The position numbers and the translations under genes were made by a program. A stretch of 21,325 nucleotides of DNA, from assembly GCA_003427395.1 (NCBI GenBank), contig BFEA01000283.1, positions 555,567 through 576,891 on the forward strand. The letters are read 5' to 3'. Under the pieces are notes generated by a model. It was given only the letters and a program-made list of their open reading frames with translations, did no database searches and had not been told where the DNA came from. Of the stretch, positions 19,082 through 21,325 are shown one piece after another. The DNA is from Chara braunii. Lineage: Eukaryota; Streptophyta; Charophyceae; Charales; Characeae. Positions within the stretch are counted from its first letter, which is position 1; the number at the start of each line of letters is the position of its first letter.

Positions 19082-19960
19082 TCATTCCATGGAAGTGTTG
19101 CTCTCTCTTCTATTTATTATGCTTTGCAACGTTGTGGCTACTTGTGAAGCCGCTAAAGTGCCGTTGCCTTTTGTGACTGCAGCACAGGCAGCAAGCCGGT
19201 CCACCATCGACTCGCGAAATTGTCGAACAGTTCTTTCGTTCACCGTTGTAGTTTTTATAACTTCCAGTACGTCCTTGGCCGTCAGATCCTTTGTCGCGGT
19301 TCTTCCAAGAAATTGTATTACGGTGGTAGCGATACAACACACATAAACACCACAGTCCGTGTGATTGTTCTGTTGCGGGCATTCCGCATGCACAAGTTTA
19401 CTTCCTGCCAGATCCCTGCATGTCACCCACGAAAAATAAACCTTTTCGGGTGTCAAAGCCTGCAAATTCGATGCCTCGTGAAGGTACTCGTGTCACAAAA
19501 GTGTTCGCAACGCCGTCCATTCGTCTCGTTTTTTTTCTCTCATTGAGTCAACGACGATAGCAATGGGAGGGTCGGATATGCGGCTGTACGCAGTGACCTC
19601 CAAGAAGGACCTCGCATTCAGCAACAGAAGAAGAATCCAGTGTTTGTTACGGTTCACTGGTATCACAGTGACCGGCGCGCGTCGCAGTTCGTTGCACAGT
19701 CGATGCAATTTCTGTGGTCTCTTCTTAATTGCGTCCTCCCATCCTTTTTTCGTCAATTTNNCAAATTTTTGATTGGCGACGACCTCGGGGTGCCAGAAAG
19801 TTGTGCAGACGTGAACATAAGACCTGTCCTGGCCCCGCCCAACCTCTTCATACACAGACTGCTAATAAATGTCAATAATATTGTCGTTCAGCCATCCGTC
19901 GTCCGACAACCGTTCAATGTCGGTTTTTATACGGGTATGGCGTGTTGCGGAGATTTTCAT
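19082..19960 (-). pseudogene. Ulp1/SENP-like (C48) cysteine protease domain with two in-frame stops
   Basis: One frame from ATG 19960 to the stop at 19082 (292 codons) shows the Ulp1 fold landmarks in order. These are GWLNDNIIDIY near codons 23-32; VIPVNRNKHW with the catalytic His at about codon 107 (19642); IVVDSM with Asp at about codon 138 (19549); and CPQQNNHTDCGVYVC with the oxyanion Gln at about 197 and nucleophile Cys at about 203 (19354). The frame is broken by TAG at 19864-19862, in the N-terminal helix, and TGA at 19495-19493, between Asp and Cys. Similarity to the family is continuous across both, so introns are unlikely. Two Ns at 19760-19761 keep the frame. Members of this family cleave SUMO-type modifiers; such domains are also carried by Mutator-, CACTA- and other transposons. 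Its length fits a complete domain. It is probably a pseudogene or a captured transposon domain. Confidence 0.8.
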
Positions 19961-20079
19961 GTAAAAGCGAACAATTCGACCACGTCAGTGATCTCGGTCT
20001 GCTCATCTCTCGCTCTTATCTTGTCCCCTGCTTTCCGTTTTCCCATACAACAGGAAGACTGTTCCCCGCAGGACTGGGG

Positions 20080-20283
20080 TCACTCTGCTGCACCCTCAGT
20101 CAGTAAATCGTACATTTCCGCGTACCATGGGTCTGATAATATGTCCTGCCAGCTCTGTGCTGACCTCTGGCTGCTCGATGGCAACAACGGTTTTCCCTCC
20201 CTGGCACCATTACCCGTTTCGGTGCGCTGGTATGGCCCCTTCGCAGCGGCCGACCAATTACTACTGTTGTGCGACTCTGCCAT
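20080..20283 (-). CDS. Possible upstream exon of the Ulp1-like gene
   Basis: A 67-codon ORF from ATG 20283 to a stop at 20080, in a different frame from the protease domain and ending about 120 bp before it. It is polar with WQDILSDPWYAEMYDLLTE at the end. The stretch between has stops in the protease frame (for example TGA just upstream of GRIVRFY), so an intron or decay must separate them. No family recognised. The link to the protease is inferred from order and strand only. Confidence 0.3.
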   Translation of the reverse strand: MAESHNSSNWSAAAKGPYQRTETGNGAREGKPLLPSSSQRSAQSWQDILSDPWYAEMYDLLTEGAAE

Positions 20284-20534
20284 CGTTGATCCCCTTCTCT
20301 TACCTGCACCCTGTTACTCTGTGTTCCTTGTCGCTTCTCCCCCTTCGCCCTCTCCCAGCTTTGCGGCGTGCAACTTTGTGTTCATAATCACACACGTAGC
20401 GAGAGGTAGAAGACACAGAGGATTAGTTATGTTTTTTAGCAACGACGAATGGTTTTTGTCGAGATGCTATCATTTGTTTTTCTTTCATTTGTTTATTTTT
20501 CCTTTGCAGATAGGTGGGGACGAGAGAGTTCGTG

Positions 20535-20536
<2 letters not shown>
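20284..20536. other. Region without supportable genes
   Basis: Pyrimidine-rich plus strand. A long plus-strand ORF crosses it but is antisense to the protease and runs into the GA repeat. I see no other feature. Confidence 0.6.
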
Positions 20537-20589
<53 letters not shown>

Positions 20590-20597
20590 GAGAGAGA
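20537..20597. repeat. (GA)n microsatellite abutting hairpin H4
   Basis: AG run with GAGGAAG interruptions near 20585. The last GAGAG runs directly into the AGGTTGGC end of hairpin H4. Confidence 0.95.
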
Positions 20598-20668
20598 GGT
20601 TGGCTACTGCGTGCCAAAACTGAATCAAATGTCACTGTTGACGACGTGAATGTCACGCAGTAGTCAAC
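20598..20668 (+). mobile_element. Hairpin element H4
   Basis: 71 bp: GGTTGGCTACTGCGTGCC at the left and GTCACGCAGTAGTCAAC at the right. The inner part is less symmetric than in H1. Left boundary fused to (GA)n. Confidence 0.75.
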
Positions 20669-20800
20669 TTTTAGGGACACTTTCGTTTCGCATGAGGTTT
20701 TGGTTCTCCTTCGTAGGTATGTCAGCGTTAGACATCATAGTTGTTTACAGCAACGAACAAAGAAACTGTTGGATGGTCCGCCATTCTGATGTTGACCGAA

Positions 20801-20868
20801 GTTGGCTACCGCGGGCCAAAAATACACATATGCACATCGATGCGTGTGCCGGTGGCCCGCAGTAGTCA

Positions 20869-20870
<2 letters not shown>
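20801..20870 (+). mobile_element. Hairpin element H5
   Basis: 70 bp: GTTGGCTACCGCGGGCC at the left, GGCCCGCAGTAGTCAAC at the right. The centre contains ACACATATGCACATCGATGC. The right end is fused directly to a (CT)n tract. Confidence 0.75.

Positions 20871-20917
<47 letters not shown>
20871..20917. repeat. (CT)n microsatellite abutting hairpin H5
   Basis: Pure CT run beginning immediately after CAAC of the hairpin's right arm. Confidence 0.95.
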
Positions 20918-20920
<3 letters not shown>

Positions 20921-20987
20921 GCTATGAAAAAAGCAAAAGAAATGATAACGTTGCAAAGGGGAAAAAAATAATTACAAAGACGCACCC

Positions 20988-21111
20988 TCCTTCCTTCTCT
21001 CTCCCTATCTTTCTTTCTGTCTTTTTTTCCTTCTTTCCCTCTTTCTTTCTTTCTTTCATCCTTCCTTTCTTTCTTTATTTCTCTCTTTTTGAGTTTTTTC
21101 ATTCTTTATTG

Positions 21112-21144
<33 letters not shown>

Positions 21145-21325
21145 TTTTTTATTTTTTTCCAAAAAACCTTCCAAATCGGTGGGGAGTGTGCGGGAGAGGA
21201 ATAAAGAAAGAAAGAAAGAAAGAAGGAAAGAAAGAAAGAAAGAAAGAAAGAAGGAACGAAAGTAAGAAAGAAAGGAAGATCGAAAGAAGAGAGAAGAAGA
21301 AAAAGAAAAAGATGAAGGACAAGAA
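20988..21325. repeat. Long pyrimidine/purine inverted tract, (CTTT)n then (GAAA)n
   Basis: Pyrimidine-rich CTTT/CCTT repeats (about 20988-21154) are followed, after a spacer of about 45 bases, by GAAA/GGAA repeats to the window end (about 21195-21325). The halves are broadly complementary and could fold into a large hairpin; each half could also form triplex DNA. No gene seen. Confidence 0.85.

Noticed and set aside
19640-20623. Longest ORF of the window, plus strand, 327 codons
   Set aside because: It is antisense to the Ulp1-like domain, contains ambiguous bases and ends in the (GA)n repeat and hairpin; no domain is visible.

Overview
This is a eukaryotic nuclear window, dominated by repeats and non-coding sequence, with a few ambiguous bases (3521, 3524, 3527, 19760-19761). 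No bacterial gene organisation is visible. A primer-binding site matching plant-type tRNA-Asp, a Gypsy-style two-knuckle gag and abundant (GA)n tracts suggest a streptophyte, possibly a charophyte alga such as Chara. That assignment is an inference and remains uncertain.

Positions 1-15652 are a single very large LTR retrotransposon on the minus strand. The 5' LTR is 13043-15652 (about 2.6 kb). A tRNA-Asp-type primer-binding site follows at 13024-13040, then a leader of about 2.3 kb with no genes. Next come an unrecognised ORF (10769 to 10095) and a gag pseudogene with two CCHC zinc knuckles (9759 to 8251). About 6.6 kb without recognisable pol follows, then a polypurine-like stretch at 1652-1665. 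The 3' LTR copy (1-1651) is cut by the window edge. No protease, reverse transcriptase, RNase H or integrase was recognised, so the element looks like a gag-only, non-autonomous (TR-GAG/LARD-like) element. Both reading frames carry in-frame stops. The 3' end holds the most striking signal: six stem-loops with a nearly invariant 20-nt loop and different but self-complementary stems, with a seventh copy in the other LTR.

Positions 15653-16110 are simple and tandem sequence (a G12 run and TTGTTGAAA repeats). Positions 16197-16839 hold a (GA)n tract and a 226-bp segment duplicated 274 bp apart. Each copy has a 72-bp hairpin element and a TATA-like box.

Positions 17284-20283 hold two minus-strand coding regions. 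Upstream is a Ulp1/C48-type cysteine protease domain (19960 to 19082) with all catalytic residues but two in-frame stops. Downstream is a highly charged protein (18706 to 17284) that appears spliced through one 229-bp intron and ends in a predicted helical domain. Their proximity to hairpin elements suggests a decayed DNA transposon or a cluster of captured genes, but no transposase was seen. Five copies of the 70-72-bp hairpin lie between 16373 and 20870, two directly abutting (GA)n tracts. The window ends in a long (CTTT)n/(GAAA)n inverted tract.
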